The translations under genes and the position numbers were made by a program. A stretch of DNA of 9,368 bases from an uncultured Oribacterium sp. GTDB taxonomy: Bacteria; Bacillota; Clostridia; Lachnospirales; Lachnospiraceae. The DNA lies in the NCBI GenBank assembly GCA_938030845.1, contig CALHIC010000341.1:1-9368 (forward strand). The letters run 5' to 3'. The notes under the pieces are model-generated. The model worked only from the letters and a program-made list of their open reading frames with translations. It made no database searches and had not been told where the DNA came from. Positions 1 to 5,118 of the stretch are shown in pieces. Within the stretch, counting starts at the first letter, position 1; each line of letters opens with the position of its first letter.

Positions 1-656
1 AAGGAGCTTCCCCGGTGGGGGACAAGTCCCTTGTGGAAGCGTCTAAGGAGGAAAATATCATTCCTTCTCAGCGTTTGGAAGAGAAGATTTCTCAAAGAGC
101 AGAAGAGAAGAAGTCCGGAAAAGAGGAAAAGCTCGACAAAGTGGATGAGCATGCCGGACAACAGATTTCCCTACCGGGAAGTCAGGAAAAGCTTTCAGAG
201 TCGGTTAATGCGCCGGTTCGGGAAGAAGCCGTGTTACATAGCTCTGAAGCGAAGCTTCCTGAGGATGTGGCGGAGTTCTTATCCAATAAGGCGGAACTTC
301 AGCATGGCGAAATCAAGATTGAGTTAGAACCCAGAAATCTTGGACAAATTACCGTAAAAGTCAACTATAGCGGCGGCAAGGCAAACATTGTCATTACCGC
401 GGAAAATCCCAAGACCTTGCATCTTTTACAGACCGGTGCCGAGGATATGGGAAGAATCCTGGAGCAAAAAACAGGAGAACTCACCAAGATTGTGGTACAG
501 GAGGAGCAGCATGCTCCGAGTTTCCAGCAGCAGGGACAATCCAATTCCGAGAATAAAGAGGAAGCGGAGCGTCGGCAGAGGGAACAACAGGAACGGGCGC
601 AGCAGGACAATGCAGAAGGCTTCCTGCAAAGAATGCGTCTAGGACTAGCCCAATAA
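1..656 (+). CDS. fliK: FliK, flagellar hook-length control protein (C-terminal part, 5' truncated by the window)
   Basis: The reading frame is open to the left edge, so this is the 3' part of a longer gene; the GTG at 15 is an internal valine, not a start. The first ~270 bases encode a charged, Lys/Glu/Gln-rich stretch without recognisable fold, as expected for the variable middle of FliK. Positions about 290-510 encode the conserved FliK C-terminal (Flg_hook) domain, seen as LEPRNLGQITVKVNY followed by a VITAENPKTLHLLQ segment and a helix ending in ILEQKTGEL. In the family this domain meets the FlhB export gate and switches secretion from hook to filament substrates, while the N-terminal part acts as the hook ruler. 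A Gln/Glu/Arg-rich tail ends at TAA 654-656. That stop overlaps the flgD ribosome binding site, which suggests coupled translation. The identity rests on the domain pattern and on the position directly before flgD. Confidence 0.9.
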   Translation, partial: GASPVGDKSLVEASKEENIIPSQRLEEKISQRAEEKKSGKEEKLDKVDEHAGQQISLPGSQEKLSESVNAPVREEAVLHSSEAKLPEDVAEFLSNKAELQHGEIKIELEPRNLGQITVKVNYSGGKANIVITAENPKTLHLLQTGAEDMGRILEQKTGELTKIVVQEEQHAPSFQQQGQSNSENKEEAERRQREQQERAQQDNAEGFLQRMRLGLAQ

Positions 657-660
657 GGAG
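655..660 (+). promoter_or_regulatory. flgD ribosome binding site overlapping the fliK stop
   Basis: AAGGAG lies 5 bases before the flgD ATG at 666 and overlaps the fliK TAA (654-656). This supports the chosen flgD start and translational coupling between the two genes. Confidence 0.8.
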
Positions 661-665
661 AAGAT

Positions 666-1523
666 ATGGCAGAAATTCAAGGTGTTTCTTCCGCAACCAG
701 TCCCTATGAAAAGGCGACTTACAGCGCGAAGTCAAATGATAAAAATACATTATCCATCGAGAGCTACTTTAAGCTTTTGTCCGCCCAGCTTGCAAACCAG
801 GACATGACCAGTCCTATGGACAACAGCGAGATGATGGCGCAGATGACACAGATGGCCATGGTACAAAGCTTAGGAACCATGACCACCAATATGAAGCAGG
901 AAATGGCTTTGACCAAAACCAGCTATTTGGCAGGTTTAATCGGTAAAGAGGTTTCCGCAAAGGTTCCGGAGGCGGAGCAAAAAGCAAACCCCAATGCGCC
1001 TAAGGAAAAATCCGGCGTAATTGCTTCCGTAAACCTTACAGGAGATGAACCCAGCTTCCGTTTAGAGGGAGATGTGACAGACTATCCTTTGGAGAGTCTT
1101 TTAATGGTGCGTCAGGCAGGAACTGTAGCGGCTACTACCACCGGTTCGGCTGTAACAACACCTGGCTCAAGTACAGGTACAACAGCAGCCGGTGTAAGCA
1201 CAACAGCAGCCGGCGCAACAAGCTCCACAAGCGGCACAGCCGGCACTTCTGCAACAACGGCAGGAAGCCATGGGGCAACAGCGAGCCCCGCATCCGCTAC
1301 AGCAGGAACAACGGGCGCTGCATCTACAACAGCTGCAGCAGGCAGTACTTCTGCACCCGCAACAACAGGAACAGCAGCTACAACAGGAACAACAGCTACC
1401 GCCAATCCGGCAGGAGCCTCCGTTCCCCCTGCAGTAGCATCCGGCAGTGCAAGCTCCTCCGAAGTTGGCCCCCATGTGGCTATCCTGGAAAGAGAAGCGG
1501 CAGCTCATTCTGCAAGCAATTAA
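666..1523 (+). CDS. flgD: FlgD, hook cap / hook assembly scaffold, with a long low-complexity tail
   Basis: FlgD caps the growing hook outside the cell and lets FlgE subunits polymerise. Residues about 30-75 contain the family signature: SYFKLLSAQLANQDMTSPMD followed by a Met/Gln-rich helix. The usual 'NQDP' reads NQDM here. A short beta region follows, with LAGLIGKEV near residue 95 and a VIASVNLTGDEPSFRLEGDV segment near 115-135. From about residue 153 to 265 the protein becomes almost pure Ala/Thr/Ser/Gly/Pro, with about 20 less simple residues at the C-terminus. At 285 residues it is longer than the E. coli protein (231), yet I see no clear C-terminal FnIII/Ig-like part; the tail replaces it. 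The ATG at 666 has AAGGAG upstream. The gene lies between fliK and flgE, the usual order in Clostridia. The identity is secure from the N-terminal motif and context; the role of the tail is unknown. Confidence 0.93.
   Translation: MAEIQGVSSATSPYEKATYSAKSNDKNTLSIESYFKLLSAQLANQDMTSPMDNSEMMAQMTQMAMVQSLGTMTTNMKQEMALTKTSYLAGLIGKEVSAKVPEAEQKANPNAPKEKSGVIASVNLTGDEPSFRLEGDVTDYPLESLLMVRQAGTVAATTTGSAVTTPGSSTGTTAAGVSTTAAGATSSTSGTAGTSATTAGSHGATASPASATAGTTGAASTTAAAGSTSAPATTGTAATTGTTATANPAGASVPPAVASGSASSSEVGPHVAILEREAAAHSASN
1122..1481 (+). repeat. Low-complexity Ala/Thr/Ser/Gly-coding tract in flgD, including a 21-bp tandem repeat
   Basis: This stretch encodes about 120 residues made almost only of Ala, Thr, Ser, Gly, Pro and Val. 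Units such as TTAAG, SGTAGTS and ATTGT recur imperfectly. Two adjacent 21-base copies (1179-1199 and 1200-1220) share their first 14 bases, ACAACAGCAGCCGG, and match at 17 of 21 positions, which suggests growth by slippage or unequal recombination. The reading frame is intact throughout. The composition resembles linkers or O-glycosylated surface stalks, but no glycosylation motif can be proven from sequence. Confidence 0.75.
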
Positions 1524-1550
1524 AATTAAAATTTAATTTTTATTTCTTTT
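1522..1550 (+). promoter_or_regulatory. AT-only inverted repeat and T-rich tract after flgD (UP-like element or weak terminator)
   Basis: AAAATTAAA (1522-1530) and TTTAATTTT (1532-1540) are perfect inverted copies around a single A, followed by TATTTCTTTT. The block contains only A and T up to 1545. Two readings are possible: an UP-like element feeding RNA polymerase to the promoter just downstream, or a weak AT-hairpin terminator for upstream transcripts. The lack of any GC pair makes strong termination unlikely. Confidence 0.4.
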
Positions 1551-1576
1551 ATAGATTTGAGAAACTTAGCCGATAA
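1550..1576 (+). promoter_or_regulatory. Sigma-28 (SigD/FliA) promoter upstream of flgE
   Basis: GCCGATAA at 1569-1576 is an exact copy of the classic sigma-28 flagellar -10 element. Fifteen bases upstream, 1550-1553 reads TATA, a 3-of-4 match to the sigma-28 -35 core TAAA, and the spacer is exactly the preferred 15 bases. An A/T-only block precedes it. By analogy with known sigma-28 promoters, transcription would start about 7 bases after the -10, near 1582-1584. I found no comparable site elsewhere in the window. The promoter would add late transcription of flgE and possibly flbD, motA, motB and the switch genes. Confidence 0.75.
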
Positions 1577-1595
1577 TAAGGAGTAAGTTTCAAAT
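1555..1595 (+). repeat. Inverted repeat flanking the sigma-28 -10 element
   Basis: ATTTGAGAAACTTA (1555-1568) is inverted in TAAGTTTCAAAT (1584-1595): eight contiguous pairs, a GA bulge, then four more pairs. The left arm fills the promoter spacer and the right arm starts at about the predicted +1, with the -10 between them. In DNA this could be an operator. In RNA reading through from flgD it could form a hairpin that competes with the downstream hairpin at 1582-1629. Confidence 0.45.
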
Positions 1596-1629
1596 GCGCA
1601 AAAAGCGCCATTCATTTTTCAAACTCACT
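1582..1629 (+). promoter_or_regulatory. Hairpin in the flgE 5' leader, beginning at the predicted transcript start
   Basis: The outer stem pairs AGTAAGTTTCAAA (1582-1594) with TTTCAAACTCACT (1617-1629), with two mismatches. Inside it GCGC (1596-1599) pairs with GCGC (1605-1608) across an AAAAA loop; a one-base bulge extends that stem. In a sigma-28 transcript the hairpin would sit at the very 5' end, where it could protect the mRNA. The flgE ribosome binding site (1635-1643) lies just outside the stem. The inner stem is followed by CATTCATTTTT, so a weak terminator is an alternative reading. Confidence 0.5.
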
Positions 1630-1635
1630 AGTTGA
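1594..1635 (+). CDS. Possible 13-codon leader ORF (MRKKRHSFFKLTS)
   Basis: An ATG at 1594 opens a 13-codon frame ending at TGA 1633-1635. AAGGAG at 1578-1583 lies 10 bases upstream. The string AAGGAGTAAGTT there (1578-1589) recurs exactly as the ribosome binding region of fliY (7254-7265), which supports real initiation. The stop runs into the flgE ribosome binding site (TGAGGAAAGG), an arrangement typical of translational coupling. The ATG and most codons lie inside the leader hairpin, so translating it would open that structure. A transcript starting near 1583 would lose most or all of this ribosome binding site, so only read-through mRNA from upstream should translate it well. The peptide is basic (five of the first six residues after Met are Arg, Lys or His). 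An ORF this short can arise by chance. Confidence 0.3.
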   Translation: MRKKRHSFFKLTS

Positions 1636-1643
1636 GGAAAGGA
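1635..1643 (+). promoter_or_regulatory. flgE ribosome binding site; decides the ATG at 1653
   Basis: GAGGAAAGG ends 9 bases before ATG 1653. A longer frame could begin at TTG 1632, but that would place this site inside the coding region and add seven residues absent from the conserved MLRAMDSAVAG N-terminus. Confidence 0.8.
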
Positions 1644-1652
1644 CAAGAATAT

Positions 1653-2672
1653 ATGTTAAGAGCAATGGATTCTGCAGTAGCAGGTTTGAGAGCACATCAG
1701 AACAAGTTAGACGTTATCGGTAACAACATCGCCAATGTTAACACTTTCGGATTTAAGTCTCAGGGATATAGCTTTAAGGATACAATGTATCAGACATCCA
1801 GCACTTCTTCAGGAGGAAAGCAGGAGGCCAGCGGTAATGCTACCATCGGTGGTGCAAACCCCGCTCAGTACGGATACGGTTCCTTAACCGGATCAATTGC
1901 CACTGACTTTACATCCAGTACACCATCCTATGTAGGAGGCTTCAATGCTTCTATCAACGGATCCGGATTCTTTGTAACCAGCGCATCCAATAAGGAAGTT
2001 ACCCTGGATCCTGCAAATACAAAGACAACAACCGCAGAGATGAAGAAGAACAACTTCGCATATACCCGTGTAGGTCAGTTCTCTGTAGATGCAAACGGAT
2101 ATATCGTAGATGCAAACCACAACTTCGTATACGGTTTCCAGCCTGACTCTTTGACAGAGCCTACAAAGTACGGAGACGGCGGAAAGAAGCTGGTTGCCCT
2201 TCGTGCACCGGCAGCGGACAATACCGGAGCGGTAGCTTTAACCGGTAGCCCTGTGTTCACAGGATTTGCCGCACAGCTGAAGTCCGTAGAAATCGGTGCA
2301 GACGGAATTGTTAAGGGAATCATTGATAACAAGACTCCGGGAACCGGTGGAGCACCTGCACAGGTTACATCCACATCCATCGTTTTAGGAAAGGTGGCAG
2401 TTGCTTCCTTCCAGAACCAGGAAGGTTTGACCAAGGCAGGAAACAATACCTTTAATGCAGGAGTAGGAGATAACACAGGATACATTTCCGCAACCATGCC
2501 TGGTGAGGGTTCCACCCCAACCCTGATGGCAGGATATTTGGAAGCATCCAACGTTGACTTGGCAAAGGAATTCTCTGACATGATTACCACTCAGAGAGGT
2601 TTCCAGGCTAACTCCAAGATCATTACCGTATCTGATGAAGTTCTTCAGGAACTGGTAAATATGAAGAGATAA
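1653..2672 (+). CDS. flgE: FlgE, flagellar hook protein
   Basis: FlgE polymerises outside the cell into the hook, the universal joint between rod and filament. The N-terminus MLRAMDSAVAGLRAHQNKLD with GNNIANVNTFGFK carries the rod/hook/filament family signature for the D0 coiled coil. The C-terminus (NVDLAKEFSDMITTQRGFQAN, then VLQELVNMKR) is the matching C-terminal D0 helix. Between them are FNASINGSGFFV and YTRVGQFSVDANGYIVDANHNFVYGF, typical hook core segments. With the ATG at 1653 the protein has 339 residues, somewhat smaller than E. coli FlgE (about 400), so the exposed middle domain is reduced. There is no cysteine. The position after flgD and before flbD separates it from other rod proteins such as FlgG. 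The sigma-28 site upstream suggests a late boost on top of read-through. Confidence 0.94.
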   Translation: MLRAMDSAVAGLRAHQNKLDVIGNNIANVNTFGFKSQGYSFKDTMYQTSSTSSGGKQEASGNATIGGANPAQYGYGSLTGSIATDFTSSTPSYVGGFNASINGSGFFVTSASNKEVTLDPANTKTTTAEMKKNNFAYTRVGQFSVDANGYIVDANHNFVYGFQPDSLTEPTKYGDGGKKLVALRAPAADNTGAVALTGSPVFTGFAAQLKSVEIGADGIVKGIIDNKTPGTGGAPAQVTSTSIVLGKVAVASFQNQEGLTKAGNNTFNAGVGDNTGYISATMPGEGSTPTLMAGYLEASNVDLAKEFSDMITTQRGFQANSKIITVSDEVLQELVNMKR

Positions 2673-2682
2673 AACATAAGCT

Positions 2683-2759
2683 AAGGCTTTCCTGAGTTGG
2701 AAAACAGAATAGATTGCTTCTGAAAAGAAGAAAAATCCGTTTCCAACAAAGGAAGGCTT
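2683..2759 (+). repeat. Structured flgE-flbD spacer: long imperfect inverted repeat with an inner GNRA hairpin
   Basis: The outer arms AAGGCTTTCCT (2683-2693) and AGGAAGGCTT (2750-2759) pair with one mismatch and one bulge. Next inside, GTTGGAAAAC (2696-2705) pairs with GTTTCCAAC (2739-2747) with one bulged A. In the loop, CTTCT (2717-2721) and AGAAG (2726-2730) form a perfect 5-bp stem closed by a GAAA tetraloop. No T tract follows, so it does not look like an intrinsic terminator. It could protect the flgE message from 3' decay or set flbD expression. Confidence 0.5.
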
Positions 2760-2777
2760 CTGCTGTGTAAGTAGACG

Positions 2778-2786
2778 AAAGGAGGA
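2778..2786 (+). promoter_or_regulatory. Very strong flbD ribosome binding site
   Basis: AAAGGAGGA is a near-perfect anti-16S match ending 4 bases before ATG 2791. Such strength for a tiny accessory protein is notable. Confidence 0.75.
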
Positions 2787-2790
2787 AATC

Positions 2791-3036
2791 ATGATACGCC
2801 TAACAAAATTAAACGGGGAAGAAGTGTTTTTGAATTATTTTCAAATCCTTTACATTCGCCGCATTCCGGAAACCAAAGTAAAGCTGGCAAACGGAGATTT
2901 CTATCTGGTAAGAGATAGCGTGGAGTCGATTATTGAACAGGTTCAGGGTTTCCTAAGAAAGTGTCTTACTTTTGAGGATAAATTTCATGAGGGAGAAGAC
3001 GTACATGAAATTAAGGGGAAAGAAAGAGAAGCTTAG
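2791..3036 (+). CDS. flbD: FlbD family small flagellar protein
   Basis: The protein has 81 residues. MIRLTKLNGEEVFLNYFQILYIRRIPETKVKLANG followed by YLVRDSVESIIEQV matches the FlbD (formerly swrD-like) family: a small beta-rich domain with the start 'MI.LT.LNG..f.lN', a 'P.T.i.L.nG..y.V.eS' middle and a C-terminal helix. FlbD/SwrD genes usually lie between flgE and motA, as here; in Bacillus subtilis the homologue SwrD raises flagellar power, most likely through the stators. About 20 charged residues (after LRKCLTFEDKF) extend past the usual core of about 60-65 residues. A near-perfect ribosome binding site fixes the ATG. The protein is probably cytoplasmic, with no signal peptide or membrane segment. 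This is unrelated to the Caulobacter transcription factor also called FlbD. Confidence 0.88.
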   Translation: MIRLTKLNGEEVFLNYFQILYIRRIPETKVKLANGDFYLVRDSVESIIEQVQGFLRKCLTFEDKFHEGEDVHEIKGKEREA

Positions 3037-3074
3037 GAAGAGCGAGTAGGAAGCAAGGAGGCTAGTCAATAAGT

Positions 3075-3899
3075 ATGGACATTTCAATGTTATTAGGCTG
3101 GATTATCGCTATTGCCTTAATCATTAGTGGTATTACCATGCCGAAGTTGGGGAACTTCTGGGACGCACCCAGTGCCCTGATTGTAGTTGGAGGAACAATA
3201 GCGGCGTTAATCGCCTGCTACCCATTCCGAATCATTAAGGAAATTCCGAAGCATATCGGAATCTGCTTACGAGGCGGAAAAAAATATGATGTACCGAAAA
3301 CTGTAGATGCTCTTGTGGACTTGGCTTTAATTGCCAGACAGAGCGGTTTGCTGGCTTTGGAAGAAAAGGCGGAGGAAATCAAGGAGCCCTTCTTTAAACA
3401 AGCCGTAGTCATGATTGTAGATGCCAATGATCCGGATAAGGTACGTGCCTCTCTGGAACATCAGGTAGAAGATATGATGACCAGACATGAAGAAGCGAAA
3501 GGTCTTTATGTAAAGGGATCCGCTTTGGCGCCGGCTTTCGGTATGATTGGAACCCTGGTAGGATTGGTAAACATGTTAAAGGGTATGGACCTTTCCGGTT
3601 CCGGTGGCGGAGCCAGTACCCTGGGACAAGACATGGGTGTTGCCTTAATCACCACCTTCTACGGTTCTGCCATGAGTAACGTGCTTTTCCACCCCATTGC
3701 CCAGAAGCTAACCATCAAGGACAATGAAGAGGTTTTATACTGCTCCATTATTATCGAAGGTGTTATCGCCATTCAGTCCGGAGATAACCCCAAGGTTATC
3801 CGGGAAAGACTTTTGGCTTCCCTTGCCCAGAAGCAGCAGAAGAAGCTTTTGGCTAAGGCCGGAGCGGCAGGCGGAGATGCCGGAGGAGGAGACAAGTAA
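3075..3899 (+). CDS. motA: MotA, stator subunit of the flagellar motor
   Basis: MotA forms the inner-membrane pentamer around MotB and converts ion flow into torque on the rotor. Four membrane segments are visible near residues 5-22, 33-50, 149-170 and 188-208. The large cytoplasmic loop carries LIARQSGLLALE, in which R88 and E96 occupy the positions of the charged E. coli residues R90 and E98 that contact FliG. P153 in ALAPAFGMIGTLVGLV and P207 near the end of the fourth segment correspond to the two conserved prolines near the ion channel. The length of 274 residues is normal. The last ~20 residues are Lys/Gln then Gly/Ala-rich. AAGGAGG at 3055-3061 lies 13 bases upstream of the start, a slightly long spacing. 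The stop overlaps the motB start as TAATG. The ion used (proton or sodium) cannot be settled from this alone. Confidence 0.95.
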   Translation: MDISMLLGWIIAIALIISGITMPKLGNFWDAPSALIVVGGTIAALIACYPFRIIKEIPKHIGICLRGGKKYDVPKTVDALVDLALIARQSGLLALEEKAEEIKEPFFKQAVVMIVDANDPDKVRASLEHQVEDMMTRHEEAKGLYVKGSALAPAFGMIGTLVGLVNMLKGMDLSGSGGGASTLGQDMGVALITTFYGSAMSNVLFHPIAQKLTIKDNEEVLYCSIIIEGVIAIQSGDNPKVIRERLLASLAQKQQKKLLAKAGAAGGDAGGGDK

Positions 3900-5029
3900 T
3901 GAAGAAACGAGGTGGAGGAGACGAAGGTGGATCCTGGATGGACACCTACGGGGACCTGGTTACCCTCTTAATGACCTTCTTCGTGCTTCTTTACTCCATG
4001 TCCAGTATCGACTCGGCAAAGTGGGATGTGTTTGTACGTTCCATTTTCCCCAACGGACGCCCGGGAGATAAGTCGGCGGAGCAGATTATTATTAACGGTC
4101 AGGCCACCAATAAGGATGAGCCTGCCGGAGAAATAGGAGACAGCGGAGCCCCGGAAAATACGGTAGATCCAAACAATATTAATGAATTGTATCTGCAGAT
4201 TGCCCAGGCTTTGAATGGGGCAGGTATTGACGGCGTTGAAGTTTCCCGTGGACAAGATTACACCTTTGTGGTATTTAAAGATAAGGCATTTTTCGCCGGA
4301 GACAGCTCGGTAATTACTCCACAAGGACAGGAGACTTTATCCATATTTTGTGATACTATAGCACCGGATGCAAATAAGTTGTCTCAGGTCAATATTATGG
4401 GACATACCGCTCAGGCGGATCCGGAGAAAGCCAATAACCCGAGAAACGATAGAATCTTGTCGGTTATGCGTGCAGCGGAGGTTTGTCTCTTCATTCAGGG
4501 AAGAGGAATCATCTCCCCGGATAAGCTGGTCAGCATCGGTTACGGACAGTTCCATCCTATAGCGGACAACGCTACATCGGAGGGAAGAGCCAAGAATCGA
4601 AGAGTGGAAATTTTGCTTATTGACGAAGGCGCAGAAATCCGTAATATTAATGAGTACTTCGAGGAGTACTACAGCGGAGCCAATGCGGACAAAACCATCG
4701 TTACCGATGGTGTGCCGGAGAATATTAAGGCAGAAGAAGCAGGAGGCAATGCCACTCCCCAGGAAGGCGCTACACCCGCAGAGGGAGCTGCGCCCGCCGG
4801 AGAAGGAGGCCCCGCAGCCGGAGCGGACACCGCAGGCGCTGCAGAGGGCGCGGCAAGCGCAGGCGCTGAGGCAGGGGGCCAACAGGCCATGGCCAAAGAA
4901 AAGACACCGCAGGTTGCCGGTGTTTCCCGAGAAATTCCCGGGGAAAAAGAAGAGGACAGTATTGGAGGAAACATCAAAAAAATACTGGGAGACTTCTTGA
5001 AAGGACTTGGAGGAAAAGCTAAGTCTTAA
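3899..5029 (+). CDS. motB: MotB, stator subunit with OmpA-like domain, GHTA variant motif and Ala/Gly tail
   Basis: MotB anchors the stator to peptidoglycan and carries the ion path. Residues 13-36 hold the single membrane helix; D19 in YGDLVTLLMTFFVLL is the conserved ion-binding aspartate. An OmpA-like peptidoglycan-binding domain covers about residues 115-245, with MGHTAQ (168-172 region), NDRILSVMRA, SIGYGQFHP and AKNRRVEILL. The usual GHTD motif reads GHTA: A171 replaces the aspartate that in OmpA-family structures contacts diaminopimelate, while the partner arginine (R191) remains at the MotB-type spacing of 20. After the domain there is an unusual tail, Glu/Ala/Gly/Pro-rich at about residues 275-335, ending in an amphipathic Lys/Gly segment (IGGNIKKILGDFLKGLGG). 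At 376 residues it is clearly longer than B. subtilis MotB (261). It is translationally coupled to motA by TAATG. Confidence 0.94.
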   Translation: MKKRGGGDEGGSWMDTYGDLVTLLMTFFVLLYSMSSIDSAKWDVFVRSIFPNGRPGDKSAEQIIINGQATNKDEPAGEIGDSGAPENTVDPNNINELYLQIAQALNGAGIDGVEVSRGQDYTFVVFKDKAFFAGDSSVITPQGQETLSIFCDTIAPDANKLSQVNIMGHTAQADPEKANNPRNDRILSVMRAAEVCLFIQGRGIISPDKLVSIGYGQFHPIADNATSEGRAKNRRVEILLIDEGAEIRNINEYFEEYYSGANADKTIVTDGVPENIKAEEAGGNATPQEGATPAEGAAPAGEGGPAAGADTAGAAEGAASAGAEAGGQQAMAKEKTPQVAGVSREIPGEKEEDSIGGNIKKILGDFLKGLGGKAKS

Positions 5030-5068
5030 ATCCTTTAGCAGGGCTAAGGGAGTATGAGAAAGGGGTTA

Positions 5069-5094
5069 TGTAAGAAAAGCGCGATTTTCTTACA
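5069..5094 (+). promoter_or_regulatory. Perfect 10-bp hairpin between motB and fliM
   Basis: TGTAAGAAAA (5069-5078) and TTTTCTTACA (5085-5094) are perfect inverted copies around the 6-base loop GCGCGA. No T tract follows, so it is not a standard terminator. It ends 24 bases before the fliM ATG and 13 before its ribosome binding site. It may be an RNA stability or processing element, or a protein operator. Confidence 0.55.
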
Positions 5095-5118
5095 GTAGGA
5101 AGAAGAAGAGGTTATTGA

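Noticed and set aside
15..17. GTG as a start of the fliK frame
   Set aside because: The frame stays open to the window edge and no ribosome binding site precedes it; FliK is much longer than the part seen.
1112..1508. Long minus-strand Ala/Val-rich and Cys-rich frames opposite flgD
   Set aside because: They are the reverse of the low-complexity flgD tail, with no domain, context or ribosome binding site of their own.
1632..1652. Upstream TTG start for flgE adding seven residues
   Set aside because: The ribosome binding site GAGGAAAGG would then lie inside the gene, and the conserved N-terminus begins at ATG 1653.
2697..2719. Sigma-54-like site TTGG...TTGC in the flgE-flbD spacer
   Set aside because: The GG and GC elements are 15 bases apart, not the required 10, and the bases belong to the hairpin arms.
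2075..2792. Minus-strand frames opposite flgE and its downstream spacer
   Set aside because: They show no recognisable protein features and lie opposite a confidently identified gene.
4337..4882. 181-codon minus-strand frame opposite motB
   Set aside because: Its composition mirrors the MotB tail, it has no family signature, and all neighbouring genes run on the plus strand.
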